This document shows, one piece after another, positions 17,519-25,350 of a stretch of 32,491 nt of DNA. Every line of letters starts with the position of its first letter. Positions within the stretch are counted from its first letter, which is position 1. A program made the translations under genes and the position numbers. The notes under the pieces were generated by a model. It saw only the letters and a program-made list of their open reading frames with translations, ran no database searches and was not told where the DNA came from. The stretch comes from Pseudomonadota bacterium (GTDB lineage Bacteria; Pseudomonadota; Gammaproteobacteria; Burkholderiales; Burkholderiaceae_C), in contig JAJZHH010000008.1 in the NCBI GenBank assembly GCA_021804595.1, positions 10,562 through 43,052 on the forward strand. The letters are read 5' to 3'.

Positions 17519-19132
17519 TCACAAGGTCGATTCGATGCGCACCATTTCGCGCGCGATGTCGTCGGCCGGCAGCGCCGAGTGCTTGGCCAGCCAGATCACG
17601 ACCAGGCTCCAGATCGCGACCAGCACGACCCCGGGCCAGAAGCCCAGCAAACCGTAGCCGCCGCCGACGTCGCCCACCGCCGACAACACCCACATGCCGC
17701 CGAACCACGCCAGCAGCCAGGAGATGTGCTTCCAGCCGAATTCCGCCGCCGGCTTGCCGGCGACGACGTGATACCACGCGGCGTACAAGGCGAAGCCCAC
17801 GGCGACGACGATGAACAGGAAGGAGTTGGTCACGTACCCGGTCCAGTAGACGATCCAGTTGCTGGCGATGAACGCCAGCGGTGCGATCAGGCCGGCGCCG
17901 GGCAGGCGGAACTGACGCTCCAGCTCCGGCTGGCGATCGCGCAGGATCAACAATACGACCGGGCCGAGACCATAGGTCAGCACGGTGACCGAAGTGATGT
18001 AGTTGACCATTTTCTGCCAGGCCGGAAACGGCAGCAGGAACAGCACGCCGACGACCCACATCACCAGCACCGACAGCAGCGGAACCTGCGAATCGTTCAA
18101 CCGCGTCAGCCAGCGCGGCCCGGCGCCGAGTTCGCCGACCGCGAACAGGATGCGCGAGCCGCCGGTGACGTACATCAGCCCGGTGCCCCCGGGCGAGATG
18201 TACGCGTCGACGTACAGCACGGTGGCCAGCCAGCCCATGCCGAGACTGGCGGCCAGGGCCGCGAACGGGCCGGCATCGCCGGAGAACGCCACCGACGACC
18301 AGCCGTGCGCGATGTCACTGGGGCGCAGCGCCGACAGATAACCCAGCTGCAGCAGGATGTAGACCGCCGCCGACAGCAGCACCGAGCCGATCACCGCCAA
18401 GGGGATGTTGCGCCCCGGATTCTCGCTCTCACCGCCGAGGTCGATCGCGGTGCGGAAGCCCAGATAACTGAACACGATCCCCGCCGCGGGCAGCGCCAGG
18501 AAAATGCCGTCGAAGCTGTAGCCGCTGCGGTTGGCGTTCCACACCGACTCGCCGGCCGGCCAGTGGATGTGCGCGCCGACCGCGACCAGGGCCAGCGCGG
18601 TGACCAGCGGCACCGCGATCTTCCACCAGGTGATCACCGAGTTCACGCCCAGCAGCTTGCGCACCGCCATCAGGTTCAGCAGCGCGAACACGCCGAGCAG
18701 CACCGAACAGGCGATGAAGCCGGGAACCGACAGCATGCCCGCGCTGTGCGGCTGCAGAAAATACGGCAGGTAGTTGTTCGCGTAGGTCACGACGGCCTCG
18801 GCCTCGACCGCCGGCACCGCGACGTAGGCCAGGAACAGCATCCAGCCCCACAAGCGCCCCAGCGCGTCGCCGTGCGTCGCATGGCTCATGTGCACCAGCG
18901 CGCCCGAGCGGGGGAACAGCGCGGCGAGTTCGGCGAAGCACAAGGCGATGAGCATCACGATCACCGCGCCGACGACCCAGCTCCACAGGCTGAGCGGCCC
19001 GGCGATGCGCGAGGCGTGGAACGCTCCGAACAGCCAGCCGGAGCCGATCATGCTCGTGGTGCTGGCGAACAGCAGTCCGATGACGCGCGCGTCGCGGCGC
19101 AGACCCGATGTGGCCGCTTGATGGGTGCCCAT
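17519..19132 (-). CDS. APC family amino acid permease
   Basis: RVIGLLFASTTSMIGSGWLFGAFHASRIAGPLSLWSWVVGAVIVMLIALCFAELAALFPRSGALVHM: APC superfamily N-terminal signature; ~12 TM; strong SD GGGAGGAAATC before ATG. Confidence 0.93.
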   Translation of the reverse strand: MGTHQAATSGLRRDARVIGLLFASTTSMIGSGWLFGAFHASRIAGPLSLWSWVVGAVIVMLIALCFAELAALFPRSGALVHMSHATHGDALGRLWGWMLFLAYVAVPAVEAEAVVTYANNYLPYFLQPHSAGMLSVPGFIACSVLLGVFALLNLMAVRKLLGVNSVITWWKIAVPLVTALALVAVGAHIHWPAGESVWNANRSGYSFDGIFLALPAAGIVFSYLGFRTAIDLGGESENPGRNIPLAVIGSVLLSAAVYILLQLGYLSALRPSDIAHGWSSVAFSGDAGPFAALAASLGMGWLATVLYVDAYISPGGTGLMYVTGGSRILFAVGELGAGPRWLTRLNDSQVPLLSVLVMWVVGVLFLLPFPAWQKMVNYITSVTVLTYGLGPVVLLILRDRQPELERQFRLPGAGLIAPLAFIASNWIVYWTGYVTNSFLFIVVAVGFALYAAWYHVVAGKPAAEFGWKHISWLLAWFGGMWVLSAVGDVGGGYGLLGFWPGVVLVAIWSLVVIWLAKHSALPADDIAREMVRIESTL

Positions 19133-19171
19133 GATTTCCTCCCGGGGTTTATCGCTCGGCGCGCGTCATCT

Positions 19172-19204
19172 GGCGCAATAAGCGCCGAAAAAACACGTGC
19201 ACGT
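19172..19204 (-). promoter_or_regulatory. Two dyads upstream of the APC permease (candidate operators)
   Basis: GGCGC-AATAA-GCGCC (19172-19186) and the perfect palindrome ACGTGCACGT (19195-19204). Confidence 0.4.
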
Positions 19205-19535
19205 TCAATGTCGCACCGAGCCGGTCCGTTTGCCGTTATTTTTAGCCCATTTTTCGACGGACGAAGTAACAAAACGCGAACCCGTCCCGCGGCGGCCGCC
19301 GCCGCGGCGCGCAAACCTACCTCGCAAGCCGTCCGCGGCCGACGCGCCGGCGGCATGGGGATTTGAATCGCCGCGGTCGAATCGCACGCGGATCGCTGAA
19401 TTCCCCGCCCGAATCGGGGGACCTCATTTCCCGGCCATCATTTCCCGAGCCCCATTTGAACAGGGCGCAAGCGATTCATCATCGAATCGTTGCGTATTAA
19501 TACGCGCGCATATCGCCGGCGCCGCCCAAAAGCAA

Positions 19536-19557
19536 AGCCCCGCGCCACGGCGGGGCT
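19536..19557 (-). terminator. Terminator of tRNA-Arg
   Basis: Minus strand AGCCCCGC-CGTGGC-GCGGGGCT followed by TTGCTTTT. Confidence 0.7.
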
Positions 19558-19588
19558 CGCGGCCATCAGATCGTCGACGGCAAGGCAT

Positions 19589-19664
19589 TGGCGCGCCCGG
19601 CTGGGATCGAACCAGCGACCCTCGGCTTCGGAGGCCGATACTCTATCCACTGAGCTACGGGCGC
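19589..19664 (-). tRNA. tRNA-Arg (anticodon CCG), CCA encoded
   Basis: Minus strand GCGCCCG TA GCTC AGTGGATA GAGT A TCGGC CTCCGAA GCCGA GGGTC GCTGG TTCGATC CCAGC CGGGCGC G CCA: full cloverleaf; anticodon CCG at 19629-19631. Confidence 0.96.
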
Positions 19665-19845
19665 GTCGGGAAAGCGGCGCTGCGGCGACACGGCGGGGGT
19701 CGCGCAGCGCATCGCTGCCGAAAGGCAATGGAGCAGTATATCAGCACGCGCCGGCGGGGCCTTACCGATTCCGCGCGCGCCGCGCAGGCTCTATCATGGC
19801 CGCGATTGTCAGATCTTGATTTCGTTCAACCCGCATTCGCCGACC

Positions 19846-20436
19846 ATGAGCGCACACGACCCCAAGCCCGCCCACGACGACAACAGCGACCTGCCGTTCG
19901 CGCCGACGCTGCGCAAGACCATCATCATCCTGCTCGTCGGCTTCGCCACGCCGGTCATCGTGCTGCTGCTGCTGGTGCACTTCATTTCCGCCGGCGCGCC
20001 AAGCGAAGCGAACTCGACCGTCGCCTCCGACACCGCGCCGGTCGGCCAGGTCGCGGTGGCGTCGGCCGCATCGAACGCGGCGACGACTTCGGCCCCGACC
20101 GCGGCCCCCGCCGCCGGCACGTCGACGCCCGCCGCCTCGACGGCGGCGGCGCCGGCCGCGGCGACCACCGTCGCCGACGCCGACGCCAGCGCCGGCAAGG
20201 CCCTGTACAGCTCGACCTGCATCGCCTGCCACGGCGCCGGCATCGCCGGCGCGCCCAAGGTCGGCGACAAGGCGGCGTGGGCGCCGCGCATCGCGCAAGG
20301 CCTGGCGGTGCTCGACGACCACGCCATCCACGGCTTGCAGGGCAAGGCGGGCGTGATGCCGCCCAAGGGCGGCTCGACCGCCAGCGACGACGACGTCAAG
20401 GCCGCCGTCGCCTACATGGTCGCGCAGTCGAAATAA
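19846..20436 (+). CDS. Membrane-anchored class I cytochrome c (cytochrome c5 type)
   Basis: TM segment TIIILLVGFATPVIVLLLLVHFI, Ala/Thr/Ser-rich linker, SAGKALYSSTCIACHGAGIAGAPKVGDKAAW...GLQGKAGVMPPKGG (CxxCH plus distal Met). Confidence 0.92.
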   Translation: MSAHDPKPAHDDNSDLPFAPTLRKTIIILLVGFATPVIVLLLLVHFISAGAPSEANSTVASDTAPVGQVAVASAASNAATTSAPTAAPAAGTSTPAASTAAAPAAATTVADADASAGKALYSSTCIACHGAGIAGAPKVGDKAAWAPRIAQGLAVLDDHAIHGLQGKAGVMPPKGGSTASDDDVKAAVAYMVAQSK

Positions 20437-20442
20437 GCGCGC

Positions 20443-20459
20443 GAGCGCGCTCCGCGCTC
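20443..20459. terminator. Stem-loop between convergent cytochrome and hypothetical genes
   Basis: GAGCGCG-CTC-CGCGCTC, perfect 7-bp stem. Confidence 0.45.
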
Positions 20460-21030
20460 ACAGCGCCGCGTCGGCCGACGGGCTGACGCGGTAACCGAGC
20501 TGCTGCGCCGGCGGCGTCGCGCCCAGCGGCCGCAGCGCCAGCGGCTCGCGTCCGGGCTGGCACAGGCGCTGCAGGCCGTCGTCGATCCACGCGCCGAGCG
20601 CGGCCAGGTCCTGGCCGTGCACGATGCCGGGGCCGGCGTCGGTCTCCAGGTACAGCCGCCCGCTCGCGTCGAGCCACGCCGCGCGCGGCGTGCAGCAAGC
20701 TCCGGCGTGCGTCAGCCAGCGCCCGTCGGGCTGCAGCCGCAGCACCAGCGGCGCCGTGTCGAGCTCGACGTACACGCGCTGCGGCCCGTTCTGGAAATAC
20801 CAGTAGCCGTCGCCGGCGGCGAGGTAGTTGCGCGCGATGAAGCCGATCAGGCCGGCGTGCTGCAAGCGCGTCGCGCCGTCGCGCAGCCAGCCGCCGTCGG
20901 CCGCGCGCGGCCACGGCTGCGCCGCGGCGCTGCGCAGCCACCAGTCGCCGCGGCTGTCGAGCCCCAGCCAGCCGGTGCAGGCCGGAACGTCGGGCCAGCG
21001 CAGCAGGGCTCGGCGAACGGAATCGTCCAT
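20458..21030 (-). CDS. Conserved hypothetical protein
   Basis: MDDSVRRALLRWPDVPACTGWLGLDSRGDWWLRS...LIGFIARNYLAAGDGYWYFQNGPQRVYVELDTAPLVLRL; ATG start, last gene of a tight minus-strand cluster. Confidence 0.78.
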   Translation of the reverse strand: MDDSVRRALLRWPDVPACTGWLGLDSRGDWWLRSAAAQPWPRAADGGWLRDGATRLQHAGLIGFIARNYLAAGDGYWYFQNGPQRVYVELDTAPLVLRLQPDGRWLTHAGACCTPRAAWLDASGRLYLETDAGPGIVHGQDLAALGAWIDDGLQRLCQPGREPLALRPLGATPPAQQLGYRVSPSADAAL

Positions 21031-21040
21031 CGCGGCTACC

Positions 21041-21994
21041 TTAACCGCGACCGGAAAAGAACGCCAGCAGCCGCTGCGGTACCCAGTCGATGCGCCCGGG
21101 CGGCGCGCCGCGCGCGAAGCCGACGTGGCCGCCATGCGCCGGCTGCTCGAGCGTGACCGGCGTCGACGCGCGCGTGGGCAGCGCGTGCGCGGGCAGGAAG
21201 GGGTCGTTGCGCGCATTGAGCACCAGCGCCGGCAGGCGGATCTCGCCCAGCCGCGGGCCGGCCGACGCGCGTCGCCAGTAGTCGAGCGCGTCCTTGAACC
21301 CATGCACCGGCGCGGTGAAAGCGTCGTCGAAGGCGTGCAGGTCGCGCGCCGCGGCGATTCGCGCGACGTCGGCCAGACCCGGGTGGCGCCGCGCCAGCGC
21401 GATCGCCTTCGGCTTCAGCGTGCGCAGGAACATGCGCGTGTAGACCAGCCGGTTGAAGCCGCGGCCGATCGCCGCGGCGCCGGCGGCCAGGTCCAGCGGC
21501 GCGCTGACCGCGGCCACCGCGTCGACGCTGCGCGCGGCCTGCGCGCCGGTTTCCTGCGCCCAGCGCAGCAGCGCGTTGCCGCCGAGCGAGACGCCGGCGG
21601 CAACCATCGGCCCGGCGTGCGCGGCGCGCAGCCGGCGCAGCATCCAGTCGATCTCGACCCAGTCGCCCGAGTGGTAGGCGCGCGGGGCGCGGTTCAGCTC
21701 GCCCGAGCAACCGCGGAAATGCGGCAGCGCCAGGCTCCAGCCGGCGTCGGCGCAGGCCTGCGCGAGCGCGCCGGCGTAATGGCTGCGCGACGACCCCTCG
21801 AGGCCGTGGAACAGCACCAGCAGCGGCGCGTCGGCGGCCGCCGCGTCGACGCGGTCGACGTCGACGAAATCACCGTCCGGCGTATCCCAGCGCTGGCGCT
21901 GCCAGCGGGGCCTGGGGCGATGCGCGAACAGCGCCGGCCAGATCGTCTGCAGCTGCCCGCCGGGCAGCCAGCGCGGCGCGCGGTAGCCGTTCAA
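21041..21994 (-). CDS. YheT family alpha/beta hydrolase
   Basis: MNGYRAPRWLPGGQLQTIWPALFAHRP...VLFHGLEGSSRSHYAGALAQACADAGWSLALPHFRGCSGELNRAPRAYHSGD...GVSLGGNALLRWAQE: YheT-type signature. Confidence 0.92.
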   Translation of the reverse strand: MNGYRAPRWLPGGQLQTIWPALFAHRPRPRWQRQRWDTPDGDFVDVDRVDAAAADAPLLVLFHGLEGSSRSHYAGALAQACADAGWSLALPHFRGCSGELNRAPRAYHSGDWVEIDWMLRRLRAAHAGPMVAAGVSLGGNALLRWAQETGAQAARSVDAVAAVSAPLDLAAGAAAIGRGFNRLVYTRMFLRTLKPKAIALARRHPGLADVARIAAARDLHAFDDAFTAPVHGFKDALDYWRRASAGPRLGEIRLPALVLNARNDPFLPAHALPTRASTPVTLEQPAHGGHVGFARGAPPGRIDWVPQRLLAFFSGRG

Positions 21995-22440
21995 TGCAGC
22001 CGCTCGTGCTGCGCCAGCAGCTCGGCGGCTTCGTGCGCGGTGGCCGGGCTCGCGTGATGCAGCACCAGCCGCCAGCCGTCGGGGCCCTTCAGGTAGACGT
22101 TGGTCGCCAGCACCAGCGCGTAGCGCTGGCCTTCGTCAGCGTCGGCCAGCTGCACGCGCTCGAGCACGTTGTGCACCGCGCAGCCCAGCGCCACCGTGCG
22201 CACGACACGCTCCGGGAACACCTGCAGCGCGCCGTCGGCCAGCACCTGCTCGAAGCCGTGACGGATCGCGGCGACGCCGACCAGGCGCGGTCCGCCCGGG
22301 TGCACGCACACCGGTTCGTCGTCGTCGGACCACAGGCGCATCAAGGCGTCGAGATCGCCGCGCTGCAGCGCTTCGTAGAACGCGGCCTCGGCGGCTTCGG
22401 CCGACGCCGGCGCGGCATGGCTGGACGGGGGCTGGGCCAT
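21991..22440 (-). CDS. SnoaL-like / NTF2-fold protein
   Basis: EAAFYEALQRGDLDALMRLWSDDDEPVCVHPGGPRLVGVAAIRHGFEQVL...YALVLATNVYLKGPDGWRLVLHHAS; overlaps yheT by 4 nt. Confidence 0.87.
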   Translation of the reverse strand: MAQPPSSHAAPASAEAAEAAFYEALQRGDLDALMRLWSDDDEPVCVHPGGPRLVGVAAIRHGFEQVLADGALQVFPERVVRTVALGCAVHNVLERVQLADADEGQRYALVLATNVYLKGPDGWRLVLHHASPATAHEAAELLAQHERLH

Positions 22441-22446
22441 CGCGCG

Positions 22447-23322
22447 TCAGCTGAACACGACGGTCTTGTGACCGTTGAGCAGGATGCGGTGCTCGACGTG
22501 CCAGCGCACCGCGCGCGCCAGCACCTGGTTCTCGACGTCCTGGCCGACCGCGGTCAGCGCGTCGACGTCGAGGCTGTGGTCGACGCGTTCGACCGCCTGT
22601 TCGATGATCGGGCCCTCGTCGAGGTCGGCGGTGACGTAGTGCGCGGTGGCGCCGATCAGCTTCACGCCGCGCTGGTGCGCCTGCGCGTAGGGCCGTGCGC
22701 CCTTGAAGCTGGGCAGGAAGGAATGGTGGATGTTGATCGCGCGCCCGGCCACGCCGGCGCAGAACTCGGCGCTGAGGATTTGCATATAGCGCGCCAGCAC
22801 CAGCAGGTCGACCTGGTGCTCGGCGATCAGCGCCTCGATGCGCTGCTCCTGCGCGCGCTTGGCGGCCGCGTCGGCGCCGGCGGCCAGCGGCTCGTGGTGG
22901 AACGGCACGTCGTAGTGCGCGGACAGCGCGGCGCAGTCGCGGTGGTTGGAGACGACGCCGACGACGTCCATCGGCAACTGGCCGGCACGCCAGCGGAACA
23001 GCAGGTCGTTGAGGCAGTGCGCCTGGCGGCTGACCGCGATCAGCACCCGTGCGCGCCGCGCCAGCGCGTGGATGTTGGCGCGCATGCGGAAACGCTGCGT
23101 GAGCCCGGCGAACAGCAGTTCGAGCTTGTCGGCGCTGTCCAGGTGCGCCGGCGCCGAGAAATGCACGCGCATGAAGAACAGGCCGGTCGCGGCGTCGCCG
23201 AACTGCTGCGAATCGATGATGTTGCAGCCGGCCTGGAACAGCACGCCGGAGACCGAATAGACGATGCCCTTGGCGTCGTCGCACGACAGGGTCAGCACAT
23301 AATCGAAGGCATTCTCGGGCAT
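22447..23322 (-). CDS. purU: Formyltetrahydrofolate deformylase
   Basis: ACT-like N-term YVLTLSCDDAKGIVYSVSGVLFQAGCNIIDSQQFGD and formyl-transferase core YMQILSAEFCAGVAGRAINIHHSFLPSFKGARPYAQAHQRGVKLIGATAHYVTADLDEGPIIEQ. Confidence 0.96.
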   Translation of the reverse strand: MPENAFDYVLTLSCDDAKGIVYSVSGVLFQAGCNIIDSQQFGDAATGLFFMRVHFSAPAHLDSADKLELLFAGLTQRFRMRANIHALARRARVLIAVSRQAHCLNDLLFRWRAGQLPMDVVGVVSNHRDCAALSAHYDVPFHHEPLAAGADAAAKRAQEQRIEALIAEHQVDLLVLARYMQILSAEFCAGVAGRAINIHHSFLPSFKGARPYAQAHQRGVKLIGATAHYVTADLDEGPIIEQAVERVDHSLDVDALTAVGQDVENQVLARAVRWHVEHRILLNGHKTVVFS

Positions 23323-23398
23323 CGCGGGCAACTCGGGCGGAAGACGAAGCCGTCTATTGTAGAAACTCCGCCCGAGCGCCGACGCGCGCCGCGCGCCG

Positions 23399-24421
23399 TC
23401 ACAGCCGCGCGACCACCGCCTTGGTGAAGGTCTCGGTGCTGGCGCTGCCGCCGAGGTCGCCGGTGCGCACCTGATCGACGTTGAGCACGTCGCTGACGGC
23501 CTGGCGCAGCCGCGTCGCCTTGTCGTGCTCGCCGACGTGGTCGAGCATCAGCCCCGCGGCCAGCATCAGCGCGGTCGGGTTGGCGATGCCGCGCCCGGCG
23601 ATGTCGGGCGCCGAGCCGTGCACGGCCTCGAAGATCGCCGCGTCCTGGCCGATGTTGGCGCCCGGCGCCATGCCCAGGCCGCCGACCAGCCCGGCGGTCA
23701 GGTCGGACAGGATGTCGCCGAACAGATTGGTCGTGACCAGCGCGTCGAACTGCCAGGGGTTGGTCACCAGCTTCATGCAGCAGGCGTCGACGATGACGTC
23801 GTCGAGCGCGATGCGATCGGCGTACTTCTCCTTGTGCATCTGGTAGGCGGTTTCCAGGAAGATCCCGGTCAGCGCCTTCATGATGTTGGCCTTGTGCACG
23901 ACGGTGATTTTCTTGCGCCCCAGCGCGATCGCGGTGCGGAACGCGTAGTCGAGGATGTGGCGCGAGCCCTGGCGCGTGTTGACCCCGGTGGCGATGGCCA
24001 CAGCGTGCGGGTCGTCCTCGATCGGGATGTAGTGCTCGTAGCCCATGTACAGGCCTTCGACGTTCTCGCGGAACACGAGCAGGTCGATGTTGTCGAAGCG
24101 CCCGCCGGGGATCATCGTGCGCGCCGGGCGCATGTTGGCGAACAGCTTGAATTCCTCGCGCAGGCGCACGTTCGACGAGCGATAACCGCCGCCCGACGGC
24201 GTTTCCAGGGGCCCCTTGAGCGCCAGCCGGGTGCGGCGGATGCTGTCCAGCGTGGCTGGCGGCAGCGGATCGCCGGCGGCCTTCACGCCGCCCAGGCCGG
24301 CGACCTGCGAATCCCAGGCGAACGGCGCCTGCAGTGCGTCGAGCACGGCCAGCGTGGCGTCCATGATTTCGGGGCCGATGCCGTCGCCGGCGATCAGGGT
24401 GGCGGGGATGCTGTGGCTCAT
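23399..24421 (-). CDS. NAD-dependent isocitrate dehydrogenase-family protein (IDH/IPMDH superfamily)
   Basis: TLIAGDGIGPEIMDATLAVLDAL...DLLVFRENVEGLYMGYEHYI...NLFGDILSDLTAGLVGGLGMAPGANIG...AVHGSAPDIAGRGIANPTA. Confidence 0.92.
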   Translation of the reverse strand: MSHSIPATLIAGDGIGPEIMDATLAVLDALQAPFAWDSQVAGLGGVKAAGDPLPPATLDSIRRTRLALKGPLETPSGGGYRSSNVRLREEFKLFANMRPARTMIPGGRFDNIDLLVFRENVEGLYMGYEHYIPIEDDPHAVAIATGVNTRQGSRHILDYAFRTAIALGRKKITVVHKANIMKALTGIFLETAYQMHKEKYADRIALDDVIVDACCMKLVTNPWQFDALVTTNLFGDILSDLTAGLVGGLGMAPGANIGQDAAIFEAVHGSAPDIAGRGIANPTALMLAAGLMLDHVGEHDKATRLRQAVSDVLNVDQVRTGDLGGSASTETFTKAVVARL

Positions 24422-24474
24422 GCGGGTCTCCTCGGGCGGTGGTCGGCGCCTGCCTGCGGCGCACTTTACCCGAG

Positions 24475-24495
24475 GATAAGCCGCGCAAGCTTATC
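24475..24495. promoter_or_regulatory. Inverted repeat upstream of the idh-family gene
   Basis: GATAAGC-CGCGCAA-GCTTATC, perfect 7-bp arms, AT-rich for this genome. Confidence 0.45.
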
Positions 24496-24549
24496 GCTGG
24501 CTGACGCAGCACAAGGCGACCGATCCTGCAACGGCCCTCCCCGTCGCGC

Positions 24550-25329
24550 TCAGGCCGGCGGGTCGAGGAAGCCGCCGGCGCGGAAGGTCAGCACCAGGGT
24601 GTCGCGCCAGCCGGGCGCGTCGGCGTGCAGCGGCTGGATCGGCGTGGTCTCGTGGATCACCCGCGTGTCGTCGAGCAGCACCGCGCTGCCCGGCTGCTGC
24701 AGCGTGAAGCGCACGCCGCGCGCGCCGTCGAGTTCGAACACGCGGCTTTCGCCGCCGCGGATCGCGTGGCGCCGCGCGAGCACGACGGCGACGAAGTCGA
24801 CGCCGTCGCGATGCGCGCCTTCCGGCGTCGGTCGACCGACGCCGTCGCTGGTGTCGATGCGGAACTGGTGCGCTTCGACGAACCAGCGCGACACGCCGCG
24901 GCGGCGCGCGAACACGGTGCCGAGTCCGCTCAGCAGCGCGCGCCAGCCGGGCAGCGCGAGCAAGGCTTCATCCAGCGGCTCGTACCAGCGCACCATGCCG
25001 CCGTGCAGTGCGTTGTAGTCCAGCGGCTGGAAATGCGCGCGGTGCGGCGCCTGCACCAGCAGCGCGCCGCCCGGCTGCGGCTCGAGCACGAAGCTGCCGT
25101 GGCGCCGGCGCCGGTAGTGGCCGCCGTCCTTCAGATAGGCGTCCGCCGGCAGCGCGTCCCAGCTCGGCAGCGCCGGCGCCAGCGCGTCGGCCGGCATCGC
25201 GCACAAGGCGCCCAGCGCGTCGGCGTCGAGCAGGCAGAAGCCCTGCGCGGCCAGCCGCTGCCCGACCGCGGCGTCCAGCGGCCCGCTGGCCGCCGGCAGC
25301 GCATCGAAACTCGGTCCGAGGTCGTGCAT
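24550..25329 (-). CDS. 2OG-Fe(II) dioxygenase family protein (amino-acid-hydroxylase-like)
   Basis: [30 protein letters not shown]...[22 protein letters not shown]...[10 protein letters not shown]: HxD...H iron triad and Arg typical of the PF10014 2OG-Fe dioxygenase family. Confidence 0.83.
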   Translation of the reverse strand: MHDLGPSFDALPAASGPLDAAVGQRLAAQGFCLLDADALGALCAMPADALAPALPSWDALPADAYLKDGGHYRRRRHGSFVLEPQPGGALLVQAPHRAHFQPLDYNALHGGMVRWYEPLDEALLALPGWRALLSGLGTVFARRRGVSRWFVEAHQFRIDTSDGVGRPTPEGAHRDGVDFVAVVLARRHAIRGGESRVFELDGARGVRFTLQQPGSAVLLDDTRVIHETTPIQPLHADAPGWRDTLVLTFRAGGFLDPPA

Positions 25330-25350
25330 CTCAGCTCCTGGATCGAGGCC

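Noticed and set aside
17447-19366. 639-aa + strand ORF opposite the APC permease
   Set aside because: Low-complexity Gln/His/Arg/Asp composition typical of an antisense shadow frame; the minus strand encodes a clear permease.
19350-19385. tRNA-like T-arm (GATTCAAATC on the minus strand)
   Set aside because: Flanking bases do not pair as a 5-bp T-stem and no other cloverleaf parts are present.
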